Under the pieces are notes generated by a model. It made no database searches and was not told the origin of the DNA. It worked only from the letters and a program-made list of their open reading frames with translations. Both the position numbers and the translations under genes were made by a program. A DNA stretch of 64,000 nucleotides, from assembly GCF_021134715.1 (NCBI RefSeq), contig NC_060023.1:10478001-10542000 (forward strand). Reading direction: 5' to 3'. Source of the DNA: Daphnia pulex (taxonomy: Eukaryota > Arthropoda > Branchiopoda > Diplostraca > Daphniidae). Positions 47,280 through 58,985 of this stretch are shown piece by piece (position 1 is the first letter of the stretch; each line of letters begins with the position of its first letter).

Positions 47280-49911
47280 GCCCACATTACACGGGAACTA
47301 TTTTAATAGCAAATTTATAGACACCGTCGTTAACCTCGTAAGCCTTAGGGGGAAAACATCTTTCTATATTCTGATCGAATCAAATAAATTCGAATGAATC
47401 GATATCCCATCAAATTTTCCTTTCCTTATTTTGTTTTTTAAATAAAAGATGAACGCGTTTAGACGTTGAACAGAGGTTCGTGACTAAGTTGTATGTTACC
47501 ATCTTGATATGGAATTAAAATTTTTCTTTCTAGATTTTCTTGTTGGCCGAGTGACACGGTTGTGAGATTGACAAACTGTTTCAATGTCACCGGGGGGAAA
47601 GCGCCTCCCGATACGGAGAAGCGTTAAGGATGACTCGATAGCATAAATCTGTTGTTTCGTAACATAGACACAGCAATAGAGTGAAAAAAATAAAATGAAA
47701 TAAAAACCAAACTTTGTTTTTTCTCCCCTCTGTGTTGTTTTTGTTCTTATAAGGCGCTATTGAAAACCAAAGTGGCTTGACTACTAGGGATCGTCTCTTT
47801 GGCAACGAGTTGGCAACGATAAAAACAAAGTTGTCTCTTTTTTTTTCATGGACATCTCGAGAACTTAATAGCCCAATGTAAAACGACTTATGTGATGCCT
47901 CTTGATGTCGAAATTTGTTTGTTGCCAAAAAACATTTTTCTTTTCTTTTCTTACCAGGAGACACGATTATAAAAAAAAAATACGGTAAGTGAACTTTGAT
48001 CCTTGTTACTCGGAGCGCTGACCGAACGACGCCTTGAAACCGAAAGGAATTTTCCCAAACGGACAAACAAAAAAATCGGCCGTCAATTATACACAGCGTG
48101 AATAAAACAAAAATTTTCAAGGACGACGCCTTGGTGGCATTTTTTAGAAATAAATTAATTCCCCAAACAAGTCAGTGATCAAAAGAAATAAGGAAATCAT
48201 GAATCATGTGCATTGGGATGAACAATGAAGATAACAACACGCAGGCCTATATTATAGCGATGTGAAGCAGCCCATGGGGAATGATGATGGATGTCGTGAC
48301 TAGGCTCCTTCGGCCTATAGCACACACGGGCATATAAGGGAGAGAAAGTACTGTAGGCTATGTTTATACATCAACCCTCCTCCCTTCTCAAGTATGCCTC
48401 GACTCATTCTTAGTTAATTCCAACTCGTCTGCTGGTACATAAGAGTAAACCCGGTATTTTGATTTTTCAAATAAAAGTATACCCTGAAGCCTGTATAGGA
48501 GACGGCGGAGGAACCCGACGTCGATAAATCTTGTCCGGACGCCCAACGGCGCATAGAAAAAAAGAAGAAAGAGAAAGGAAGGTCAGCAGCAGCCATAGAG
48601 TGTGCCGCGTGATTTCACTTTCGTCCCAATGCCCGACTCTTCTTCTTCCCGTCTGGCCGCTAAAGTAGGCGGGGCGCGAAAAACCTCAACTAGCTGCTTC
48701 TTGATTGTTCGCTAACTACATAGCTTTCCCAATTGCTTAAACGCCCATCTGTCGTTTTTACACACATGTGCTGTATTCACGCAGCTTTGCCGATTATAAT
48801 GTAAGAGAGAAATCAAATGTCATAATTGCTTCACTTACCGGCAAGGGCCTGGCTATCATTTTGATGATGAGTTGTTCTTGGTATATTGTGTCGCAATGTG
48901 CAGGTATGTGGAATTCCGCAGATCTTTATATTACCTTTAATTCAAATGATACAAAAACTTAATAACGAAAAAGTTTCTAAACTCAATTTTAAAAAGATTG
49001 GAATTAATTTGAAATGAAATCCATTTTACTTGTTTTGCTTAGTGCCGGGTGAGTGAGCAAAACCGTAGGAGAAGATGTGCTTGCGGAGGAACCGAATTCG
49101 ACAATACTCTCAAGTCTTTACTCAGTTTAGTTCTGTTGGATATCCCTCGCCTTTATATAGGCAAGCTCTGAGCTGGTGAGTAGTAGGAGGAGGTGTGCAC
49201 TCTATGCGGCAAAAGGATGAGCCACTACCACCACCAATAACACGCCCGGGTAAGGTTGGGATGGCTGCTGGTCGCGCGGGTCAGCGTTTCGGATTTCTCC
49301 GGTTGGCTCTCTGCTGATGCGTTGAGCCAGCGGCGATAGAGAGAACTCGAAGAAGATCTCCAGAAACGTTCCCTCTCTTTTCTCTTCGGCATTATGTGTG
49401 TCTGGACCATCAGGAGATCCAAGGCCAGATGGGTAGACGAGCTCCTAGAGAAAAGAGACAAAAAGACACATAACAACCCGGGGAGGTGAATATAAATCCG
49501 GCGTACCTGTGCGCATTGTAATGGAGCGTGAATTCGTTCTCACTTTTTCTTTATTCTCTATGTGAATAATCTCATCTTCTCCTGGGTTCCAAGTAGCTGG
49601 TCGAACATGTCGTTGTTTCGCCATACCCAACCATCCGGTGAATTGATATTCTGAACGAGAGAACGTCGTTTTGACCTTTGGAAAGTCGATTCGGTGTAGC
49701 TGTGCAAATTTACTGTAAAAAAAGATAAATGAAACAAAATTAAATCATTTTTGACTTTCGAAAAAGGTAATGAAGTGAAATTAATATTTAAGTCTTTTGC
49801 CTTAAACAAGATAATAAACTAGATATTAGTCAGTTAACTAATCAGTTTCATCTAGTTTTTAAATGAAATAACCTTTCCTAGTCCTCAATGTACTGGAGAA
49901 AAATGTAGTTA
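47280..49911. other. Gene-poor stretch with a possible promoter
   Basis: Open frames up to 177 codons (47587-48120, - strand) have no recognisable features. A CTATATAAAGGC box on the - strand near 49160-49151 and a TATA-like box on the other strand at the same place look like a promoter region. No exon with recognisable protein similarity follows on either side within a few hundred bases. Confidence 0.4.
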
Positions 49912-50456
49912 CGAGTTTTTGAGTTGCTTCATCAACAAGAACCGCTGACTTTGATGAGCCTTGAATTGGATTAGTCATGGATGACATGGACAAGAAAACT
50001 CTGAAATGCCTGTAACATCTTGATCATTTTCTTCAAAGTTTTGGCCATGGTGGCCTGAGCCTTGCCTCTGACAAGAAAAAAAGCAACGTCTGTCTCTGTC
50101 AGCTTTAAAATAAAAAAGAAAACATTTCAAAAATTCGAACTCGGGTTTATAGAATTAAGACAAACATACCTATGAAAATAGTAAAATGTCAGTTGTGAAG
50201 TGCACAAACTATTAGTTTTTTCGTTTTAGTTATGGCTTTAAACCCTTGAAACGTTTCATGTAATTCACGTGTCGTTCGCTAAATTGTCGGCTGCAATTTG
50301 CTGTGATCCGATTTTACATTTTTGCCAGATTGCGAAAATGAGTCGAAAATTAAACATTTATTTTTATTATCGAGTTTTTAATTAAATTCGTCTAAAACAA
50401 ACAAATATTAAATCGGGTAAAAAAAACTAATTACAATAAAACTAAATAAAAGTAAT
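49912..50456 (+). repeat. Dispersed repeat pair 1, copy 1
   Basis: Aligns in direct orientation with 62259-62812. Shared blocks include GAAAACTCTGA(A/G)ATGCCTG, CTGTCTCTG(T/C)CAGCTTT, ACAAACATACCT, GTGAAGTGCA, GCCAGATTGC(G/A)AAAAT and GGGTAAAAAAAACTAA. Many substitutions and indels lie between them. No coding potential. It looks like an old transposable element or a duplicated non-coding segment. Confidence 0.7.
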
Positions 50457-53400
50457 TAAACAGAATAAATCCGAGCAATACGATAAAACTAGCACAAACA
50501 ACTAAACAATACCGGCAAACCTAGATTTGCCAAACAAAAAAATATAACAACAAACGAATTTCCTTTGGCATAACATGAATAGCCGCCTGAATGGTATTCA
50601 CGGCGTCTTAATCTCCGTGTAACCAAGTGAAATGGTTACTATGTGCTACTTGAATCATGTCGTCAGAATTACAGTACGCCGTACTGTAGAGCTGCAGCAC
50701 AGCTTTTCTATTTCGTGCTTGAGATATTTGCGTGTCATCACCTTCCATTTTTATTTTCTCGGTATGCGCCACTCTTACTTTACTTGACATCGATTTCCGT
50801 TTATTGTTGTGTGCTGTGCTGGCGATCTCCGGCGATTATTGTTATCCCTAAAGAGTAATATCGGGGGAACATTTTCTCCCGCATCAAATAAGGCATATCC
50901 CAACAAATGAATTTTTATTAGGAAGGAATAGAATTTTGAATCACGCGCGTCCGCTTTCTCTCGTTATTTTAACGCGCGTCTAGCTTCGATTCTTTCCCTC
51001 CCGAAGAACCAAGAAATATCTACACGCAATCCGATCCGTTCATCCGTTCACAGCGTCTCTCCGACGTTGGAAATGTAGCGTGAAGGAACAAGAAGACGGG
51101 ATAGTACTTTGTAACATATTTGGCAATCTAGACTATATATAGAAAATGCACGCGCTTGTTGCACCGGTGATAAACTGTCATCCCGAGCCGGACGATCCAT
51201 CAAGGGGCGGACGGCTGAGGAATGTTGCGCATTTCCTCGCTAGCAGAGAATCATCAAAGTCAAAGTGGTTAGCCATTGTGTGTGTTATTTCGCTTGCGTA
51301 CATTATTCGCCAGCTGATTGGATTTACTATACCCGCAATAGTTTATCAGCTCAATCAAGCAACGAATGGATTTACAATAGTTAGTTTTACAATACATATT
51401 TGACTCCTAGTCGTATATTATAGTCTTCAAAAACAATAGGAAGTCTCAAGCCTATAAAGTTCATTTCCTTTTCTGACGAGTTGCCTGCCAAAAAACGTGC
51501 AGTGTCTTGGATATTTACCTAATCGAGATGTTTTCTTCTAGTTGGTTCTTAGCTTCTTCCCTCAAGGACACACTCACATAAATGTTATTCACCTTTTTTT
51601 TCGGCATTTCTTTTATTCTTTACCCATTTTTACAGGGCCCACGGAGCCGTTGCAAAAGGTAAGAAAAAAAAATTTGATTTACGATCCCCGTGAGCTCCAT
51701 GATGGTTCCTTTTTTTTCCCTTTCAAAAAATATCGCCGGTATCCAGCTTGGAACTGACGACTTGAGCCGAGATTTTTAAAAAATTTTAGTCCCATCGTTC
51801 CATAACTTTTTTTTTTCTCGAATCACACATGTGGGATAGTATATACCTTTTATTCTTGATTATACTCGTCACGACGTCCAAAAATCGCAGGATCATATCA
51901 ATTCGCATAAACACATTCAGTTATTCAACAATGGCCGTCGTGTCGCCAGGGCTTTGTTAGATGGTACACAATGAATATTGCCACACTTGGCACAGACTTC
52001 CGGGTGACAAAGACCAATCGATTTTAAGCGTTCGGGGAAAAAAAAATCGCATTAACCATATCTCATGTCACATCTTCGCTGGGAAAGTGATGTCCTAACG
52101 ATCCTGGCCAGTATCCTTGAGATTTTCCCCAAGTCATATTGCCCAGTCACACCTGAGCATCTTGTATATGCATTCAAAAACGATGGGCAGAAATCTTTGC
52201 CAAAAAAGATGATTTCGACGTCATTGGTAATAAGAGAATACGAATCATCAAACTGCAGCAGGTTGATGCTTCGACTACTTTTTCTTCTCCTTTCACCGAA
52301 TCAAAAGGACGAGACGATCCATTGTGACGACAAGGCACATTACGTATTTCGGATAGGGGAAATCCTTGACCGGCAATGCGGCATAAGTCAACGATCAAAC
52401 GACAATAAATAAGGAAAGAGAAAGATAGACATCGCCAACGCGCGATTTCTTCGGTTTTATACGTATACACCCATAAATAGAGGAATTTAACAAAAAAACA
52501 AAGTCGCGGAGAAACTTTTTGGATGGAAATATTTCTGATGGCGCAATATGCTCTGTAATATTGGGCGCGCTCTGTCCGGTATATTACAGTTCAAACATTC
52601 GATTAATCAATCATCCGTGAAAGCGCGCTGTGTGTGTGCGCTGTTTGGCTCCCCCCTTCAAAAGGGTCATCCGAAAATAAATGGTGGCACGATTTCCATT
52701 TTGCTGGTCATAAATAAAACTTTTGAAAAAAATATTTGCAACATCTTTCTGCATTTTTTGAGTCGTTCCCGCTGACCCTCTATATTATAATAAGCTCGGA
52801 GTGGGACTAGAAATGAACAATACGTCCTGATAATTTACAAACTGACAATCGAAATGTTTTTTTAAAGAAAAGCTCTTTGCTGCATGATGAGATAATGAAA
52901 TCGTTTGCTTTTCTTCTTCTTGTAGAATGGGAAAAAATTGTTGATGTGTCTTGTTGAAAACCCACGACCTTCTGCTACTTTACGGTCAAGAGAAGAGAGA
53001 TAAAAGAAATAGGTAGCGCGAAACTTTCACCTGTCGCGCGTTTAACTGAATAACAGGTTGCGTGAAGCGTCATCGGAAAATTTTCTGACAGGGCCCACAA
53101 TCATCTTCGCTTCTATTTCGTCAGCGTGAACACGTGGGAATGGCCGGTTGTCTTAATGTACATTCGTTGTACATAAACTCGTATTAGACATTTGGGAATA
53201 CCTATAAACTATTTGGGTAATGCAATAGTAGTTTTCGATGGCCAATATTATAGCGCACAGAGGTAGCGCTCTTTTCTTTCTTTCCATTTCAAAGGCCTTG
53301 AATTTTTTGGTTTCTTATTTATAGTCATTCACAAATGTGCCATTTTTTGCCGGTAAAAAAAGAATATGTCCTTAAATGGACGATCGGATACATCTCGAGA

Positions 53401-55270
53401 TTGTGACGATATCTTGTATACGTGTCAATAAAAAAACTCGAACTGTCTACTTGAGACTGAAAAATCTACACGGCATTTGTCATGAATCAAACTGAATTAC
53501 TGTGATCATCAATCACCATCAATCTTATTTTTTATTTGATTCCTTTGTAACCAGAACGCCAAGAGTGGGAGGTGATTCAAATGTCTGTTTTGTTACAGGT
53601 TGAAAAGTTAAATTAAAATTATTCCACTTTAATTTGAATTAATTAACCAATGGTCAACTGCAAACTGAAAGTTCGGCGAAAGTGCCTGCGCTACACGCAG
53701 CGATTTCCAAGTGTGGTAATATTTGCCAAACCAGAAGGAAGTTGCAAGATGGTTATTTACTTAAACAATTTCCGTTATGTATTTATGTACGAGAAATTAG
53801 TATTCAATCGAACGCCCACTGTGGTAGAGATTGGATAAGACGTCCAGATTTAGTCACCGCCGCCTTCTCCATAACTTTATTTCAACATGTGCAAAAATAA
53901 TTCATTTTTGAGTTATGTTATGACAAATGATGGAGTAGAAGAAAACAACAGCGTTGCGCGGACGACGACTGCCGTCCCCTTTTGCGGTATTGTCTAAAGG
54001 CCGCGGCCGCTATCCCTTCAGCTTCACGTCCGATTGGCGAAAAAAAGCTCTCCGTTATTTGATTTGACGTGACACAATGAGAGAATGAGGTTCATAGCTT
54101 TTTTCTTTTAGAAAGTGGGTGGGTTCGTCTTAGTCTTAAATACTATCGTGACGAGTCGAAATTTGTTTTTAGACAACCGAAATAATGTATGATCTCCTTA
54201 AATTCTCGTATTGTAACACAAGACCTGAGCCACCTCGGAGAAAAGAGAATCAACAGTTTCGTATAATAATGATGTATGAATGAGGATGTTAGCTTTACTA
54301 TGCACAGCACAGCACAGCCATTTCTTGGATTCCTACCGCGTTGCTAAGAGTCATTGGAGCCTGGTGGAAAACACGGGATCGATTCATCATACGGTTCATT
54401 TCTCTCTCTTTCATAGGCGTTGGTTTGTTTAGTGCCACCTACGTGAGTGAGACCCGCCTGCGAGTTTTTTCCTTGGGTCTCACCTGCAGTGACGGATCCT
54501 TTCACCCGGAATGCACCATGTTGTCTACCTTCCTTTTCGATGTAGCAATCCTCCACCTCCGATTCATTAGAGTTGTCTTGTTTGTTCTAGTTTTACCCTT
54601 TTTCGCCCACGGAATCTTTGGAGACTGCAGACATTGGCCCAGTGCCAGCAGACAACTAGCAACAGAGAGTCTATTTCTTATCTTCTTCTTCTTTCGACCA
54701 GCCTCATAAATGCATCAATCGCCCTCTGCAGAAGAAGTTTTCTTGAATGGGGACGTTCGCTTTCACTCGGGTTTCCTTTTCTCTTTTTCCAATTTTTGTT
54801 TCTTGTCGAAGACAAACAAAGAATTCGTATTATAACAGCCTGTAGCTCCTCTTCTTTTTCTTTTTTTTTTGCCAGCTCATTTCTTTTTTCCAGGGAATCG
54901 TTTTGGCTAATCAGATGCAGACTGGGACTATGGTGCATATAATATACAGACCCTTGTTTGTTGCCTTTGGCCTGAAGGTTTTTTTTCTTGGCACGTGTGA
55001 GGCAACAACGACTTTCAGATCGCTCAAAGAGGCACCGCTCGCACACCTCAAATTCCCATACGAACCCAGAGCCAGGTGCTTATCGATTTTGATAAAGCAA
55101 TAATAAACAAAACGGAAAACGAGTTTTTCATTTTCGCAACAGCATTTCGTGTGGCATATTGGGCATTCAAATTCGTCTCCACCTTTTTCGCCATCTACCG
55201 CTCATTTATCAAAGTTAGGAAAGTCCTTAAGCTAAAAAAACTTTTGCTAGGATTTGTCGTCAATCGGATG
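50457..55270. other. Long gene-poor stretch
   Basis: I recognise no gene in these 4.8 kb. An open frame at 51146-51403 (85 codons) has one hydrophobic helix and follows a TATATATAGAA box at 51133. That makes it the best candidate for a small gene or first exon, but nothing identifies it. Other frames (52065-52412, 54341-54709) look like chance. Confidence 0.45.
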
Positions 55271-55333
55271 CCGATCCCTTGCTTCGCGCGCGAGTTTCCC
55301 GATAGGGTGTTTTTTTCACGGGGTTTAGGTTTT
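55271..55333 (+). repeat. Repeat terminus, copy at left of the gene-fragment block
   Basis: CCGATCCCTTGCTTCGCGCG...TTTCCCGATAGGG, then a T-run and CACGGGGTTTAGG. The same sequence and orientation recur at 58457-58513. It contains the perfect palindrome TCGCGCGCGA. Confidence 0.75.
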
Positions 55334-55417
55334 TTGGGGGGAATTTGGCAATATTTCCACCAATCAACAATTTCTCATGAAACATTTTCCACCAATCAAC
55401 AATTTCTCATGAATCAT

Positions 55418-55558
55418 TTTAATGGCATTAAAATAGATCATGAATGTGGAGAGAACCCTTATGATGCAGTGTCATTGGCTGAGAAATTGGCCCTTTATGC
55501 AACACAAATTCCATCTATTAAAATATCAACCATGGACGGATATCAACATGAACTGGAG
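55418..55558 (+). pseudogene. EXOSC7: EXOSC7 (exosome RRP42) exon fragment, + copy
   Basis: The frame encodes HECGENPYDAVSLAEKLALY...IPSIKISTMDGYQHELE. This matches the ECGGNLFDAISIAVKAALFNTRIP...IELSDDP region of exosome subunit RRP42/EXOSC7. It starts after an AAATAG acceptor-like site and stops abruptly at GAACTGGAG. A short stretch later it runs into threonine aldolase sequence. It is an isolated exon piece and cannot make the protein. Confidence 0.7.
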
Positions 55559-55579
55559 GTATTTAATAACACTCATACT

Positions 55580-55981
55580 CAGGCTCATCGTTGTCGAAAA
55601 GCACTTGGAGGAGGAATGCGGCAGGCGGGTATTTTGGCCGCAGCCGGAATTTTGTCACTTACAAAGGGACCTACCAGGGTAGCTCAAGATCATATTTTCA
55701 CCAAACAATTGGCTGTTACTGCGCAAGAGGTTTGAAAAAGCGTTGTGGAAGTTGATCGAGATATCGTAGAGACGAATATGGTTATGCTAAAAGTCGAGCC
55801 CATATCAGGTGCTACCCCTAATTCAATTGTGAAAAGATTTGCTGAATCTACTGAAAAGGAAGTTCACGGGATCGGTCAAGATATTCGTTGGCTTGCTTAC
55901 CCGATGACTGAAACGAACATCATAATTGTTGTTCACTGCAGTAACACACCTGAAGACATCAATCTCGCTCAAGACAAATAA
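55580..55981 (+). pseudogene. Threonine aldolase C-terminal fragment, one internal stop
   Basis: The reading frame contains CRKALGGGMRQAGILAAAG and TKGPTRVAQDHIFTKQLA, then VETNMVML, and ends at TAA (55979-55981). This is the C-terminal half of a PLP-dependent L-threonine aldolase. A TGA at 55733-55735 interrupts the frame. The N-terminal half, with the PLP lysine, is absent. EXOSC7 sequence is joined directly upstream, so this is a captured or duplicated gene fragment. Confidence 0.75.
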
Positions 55982-56420
55982 GGGTATGTTTTTGATGAAA
56001 TCAATCAAAGTAACGCTGTATAAGTAAACTGGAAGCTTCATAAGTGCTTTATTCCATGTAACGATCATTACAAACGTAGTATTGTTGTAGATTTGGGAAT
56101 TGGTGGAAGAGCTGTTCTTTTGTTTGTATCAGCCGTTACTCGTCTTCTATTCATGTGTAAAAAATGAATACATTGTTATTTACCATTTCGTAGTTGACGT
56201 TATGAAATCATGCGTTTAATAGCGCCTTTTTTAAAACTACCTTAAGTCATGTCGCATATCTAATTAGGTTTTTTTCCCCCAAGAAGCCAAGCACTTCCAC
56301 TAGTGGTTAGATATTATACATAAATACAAAGCTCGAGCTACGAATTCAAGCAAAACGTAACACGGCGTACAAATGCAGGGAAATTTGATTAACTGCTTGG
56401 ACGTGTTTATTTAATCTTTG

Positions 56421-57137
56421 CTAGTAAAAAAAAAGAGAGGCCAACACCCAAGCAAAAAAAGCAAGCCAGCAGTTACACACGCACGTTACGATATTGATTG
56501 GTTTCAAACCTTCTCCGAAAAATGCTTCATCGTCGCTCTCAAACGTGTTATCGGGCACCTTGTAAAGGCGGATGACGGGCTTGTTAGGATCGTTCACCAA
56601 CAAATATTTGCCATCCTCTTCCTTCATACACAAATCATTAATCCAACGGAGAATGCCCCAAGCATTGTCGATGTTAAGGTTGATTTGTGATGCGAAATCT
56701 GACGGGTGGAACTGCTGTGTTCCAAGGATTACACGACGCGATGTATCTCGTATGTGTATACGGGAAACATATCTGAAGCAAACAATATTAGTTACAATAA
56801 TGTTCAAAGGACAACAGGAGCCTCCACATACCCGAATTTAATCCAATCAGAGTTGGCGAGCAGAGCTTGCACAGTCCATTTTGCTAGCTTGCATGCATTA
56901 TTCAGCTCGTTGGCCTGAACAGCACCTCGCTGAGTGTCCAGTTTCTGGCGCCATTCGACTTCACCAGACAACTTGAAGTACAAAATCATTTTAAATACAC
57001 AGTTTCATTACGAACAGTAAATATGCATACCCTTGAGTCCCATTCATTAAGAGCTTTGATGTTGATAAATTGGTTATCACCAGCCGATCCAACGGTGACA
57101 GCGTCATGTTCGCAACGTGCCACCAGGACACCACCTC
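56421..57137 (-). pseudogene. EIF3D: eIF3D C-terminal fragment with intact splice sites
   Basis: Three exons on the - strand (57031-57137, 56832-56971, 56421-56772). They encode [45 protein letters not shown] and [14 protein letters not shown], then DDEAFFGE. This is the C-terminal third of translation initiation factor 3 subunit D. Introns and GT-AG sites are kept, so it is a DNA-level copy, not a retrocopy. The N-terminal two thirds are missing. Upstream lies an EXOSC7 exon instead, with a 55-bp GT...AG segment between them. After DDEAFF the tail is unlike eIF3D. Confidence 0.78.
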
Positions 57138-57192
57138 CTGAAAACTTAGTATTAGACTATTTATTTCAAATTTAATGTTTTAACCTACAAAC

Positions 57193-57383
57193 CTTCATCA
57201 AAGTCAGTACACTAGGAATGTTCTCTGTGTTTAGTCTCTTGGTATCATAAGGATCATCTGAGAGCTCCAGTTCATGTTGATATCCGTCCATGGTTGCTAT
57301 TTTAATGGAATTTGGGTTGCATAAAGAGCCGATTTCTCAGCCAATGACAGTGCATCATAAGGGTTCACTCCACATTCAAGAAT
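57193..57383 (-). pseudogene. EXOSC7: EXOSC7 exon fragment, - copy (frameshifted)
   Basis: Encodes ILECGVNPYDALSLAEKSALY and, after a 4-bp loss relative to the + copy near 57296, LSDDPYDTKRLNTENIPSVL. It matches the same region of RRP42/EXOSC7 and reaches further than the + copy. It is the inverted partner of 55418-55558. Confidence 0.75.
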
Positions 57384-57559
57384 CTATTTTAATGCCATTA
57401 AAATATGTTATGATAAATTGTTGATCGGTAGTAATATCACATCAGCTATGTCAATATGTCAAAATACATGACCCAACATTGCTGTCGTGTCAATAAAGAA
57501 AGTTGAGATAAATTAATTGTATCACCTGAAGCATAGGATCTTTGTAGGAATTTGCAAAT

Positions 57560-57735
57560 TTCATTTTCCAGATGTTGATGAGTTTGCAAGTCTCAGCCTT
57601 GCCGATCCACTGGCATTGGAAACTAATGTAGTTTCAAGAATTATAGGGTGATAATCCAGCATTGTTCTACCATCACATCGTAAATCATCCTTTAATATTT
57701 CCAAATTTGAATCCGTTAAGTAAGGACAATTTATT
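57560..57735 (-). pseudogene. EXOSC7: EXOSC7 N-terminal exon fragment
   Basis: On the - strand the frame gives DDLRCDGRTMLDYHPIILE, then TTLVSNASGSARLRLANSS. This matches the N-terminal RNase PH-fold start of EXOSC7 (DLRVDGR...VETDVVSNTSGSARVKL). The segment between this and the exon at 57193-57383 lacks the middle exons of the gene. Confidence 0.7.
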
Positions 57736-57989
57736 TCAATAAGAGACCAACAGAATTTAATTATACCTGGACTCCATGATGACTGAATGCTTTTCGGTAT
57801 ATAAAAAACCGTACTGCTATTGTACCAGCTTTACGTAGTAGGGAAAATAATTTACAATCAAAGGATTATAAGCCTACATTATTTAAAATTTGACTATACA
57901 TTTTTCTTTAAACTTGCCTTGATTCAGTTGATTGATTAGCAGCCAGCCTTGTTTTGTTTTTGAATAGCAGCCAGCCTTGTTTTGTTTTT

Positions 57990-58513
57990 GAATTCCAATC
58001 CAAGGCCGCGTTGAAGTTCGTCGGCCTTGAATTATGGATTGGCGTCATAACCACCTGTCGGGAGAAAAACTAACTAAAAATAAGCGATTCTTTTTTACAT
58101 TTAAATCACACCAACCCCTTTATCTCAATCAAAGCGGGATCACGACGTTGCAATGTAAAAGCATCCCCTCTACAAGATGAATACCGTGACGAAAACCCCC
58201 ACAAATCGCATAAAAGAACAATGGAACCCCCCAAACGAAAATAGTTTCCCTATCTCTCCGAGAGGAACAGCGCCACCTCCCAGAGAGAAATCGAGTAAAA
58301 AACCCCGAAAACAGCTATCGAGCCGTAGAAGAAAGAGACGTCGTCCCACAGTCGGAGTAGGAGGTGGGTAGAGTGGGGTCGGGTGGGGTGGGGTGGTGGG
58401 TGGGAGGAGACAGGGTTGTTTGCCGATAAATCCCTATCGGGAAATTTTACATTCCGATCCCTTGCTTCGCGCGCGAGTTTCCCGATAGGGCCTTTTTTTC
58501 ACGGGGTTTTAGG
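57990..58513 (+). repeat. Tandem repeat unit 1 of a GC-rich element
   Basis: Starts AATCCAAGGCCGCGTTGAAG and has a CAAGGCCG...CGGCCTTG hairpin at the start. A G-rich tract (GGGGTCGGGTGGGGTGGGG) is near 58375-58410. It ends with CCCTATCGGGAAATT...TTTCCCGATAGGG inverted motifs and the terminus also found at 55271. No transposase is seen. A non-autonomous mobile element or satellite-like unit is likely. Confidence 0.75.
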
Positions 58514-58518
58514 TATTG

Positions 58519-58985
58519 AATTTAATCCAAGGCCGCGTTGAAGTTCGTCGGCCTTGAATTATGGATTGGCGTCAGAACCACCTGTCGGGAGAAAAACTAA
58601 CTAAAAATAAGCGATTCTTTTTTACATTTAAATCACAACGACCCCTTTATCTCAATCAAAGCGGGATCACGACGTTGCAATGTAAAAATATCCCCTCTAC
58701 AAGACGGTCGCAATTTGAATACCGTGACGAAAACCCCCGCAAATCGCATAAAAGAACACTGGAACCCCCCAAACGAAAATCGTTTCCCTATCTCTCCGAG
58801 AGGAACAGCGCCACCTCCCAGAGAGAAATCGAGTAAAAAACCCCGAAAACAGCTATCGAGCCGTAGAAGAAAGAGACGTCGTCCCACAGTCGGAGTAGGA
58901 GGTGGGTAGAGTGGGGTCGGGTGGGGTGGGGTGGTGGGTGGGAGGAGACAGGGTCGTTTGCCGATAAATCCCTATCGGGAAATTG
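58519..58985 (+). repeat. Tandem repeat unit 2 of the same element
   Basis: A direct copy of unit 1, offset by about 526 bp and highly similar over about 455 bp. It stops after CCCTATCGGGAAATTGTTC and lacks the CCGATCCCTTGCTTCGC terminus. Confidence 0.78.

Noticed and set aside
47587-48120. 177-codon frame on the - strand
   Set aside because: Composition is that of random AT-rich DNA (Phe, Lys and Ser runs). No signal, domain or splice evidence.
58177-58371. Basic Pro/Arg-rich frame in the repeat units at 58.2 and 58.7 kb
   Set aside because: It is conserved between units only because the DNA is duplicated. It has no known domain and runs into the G-rich tract.
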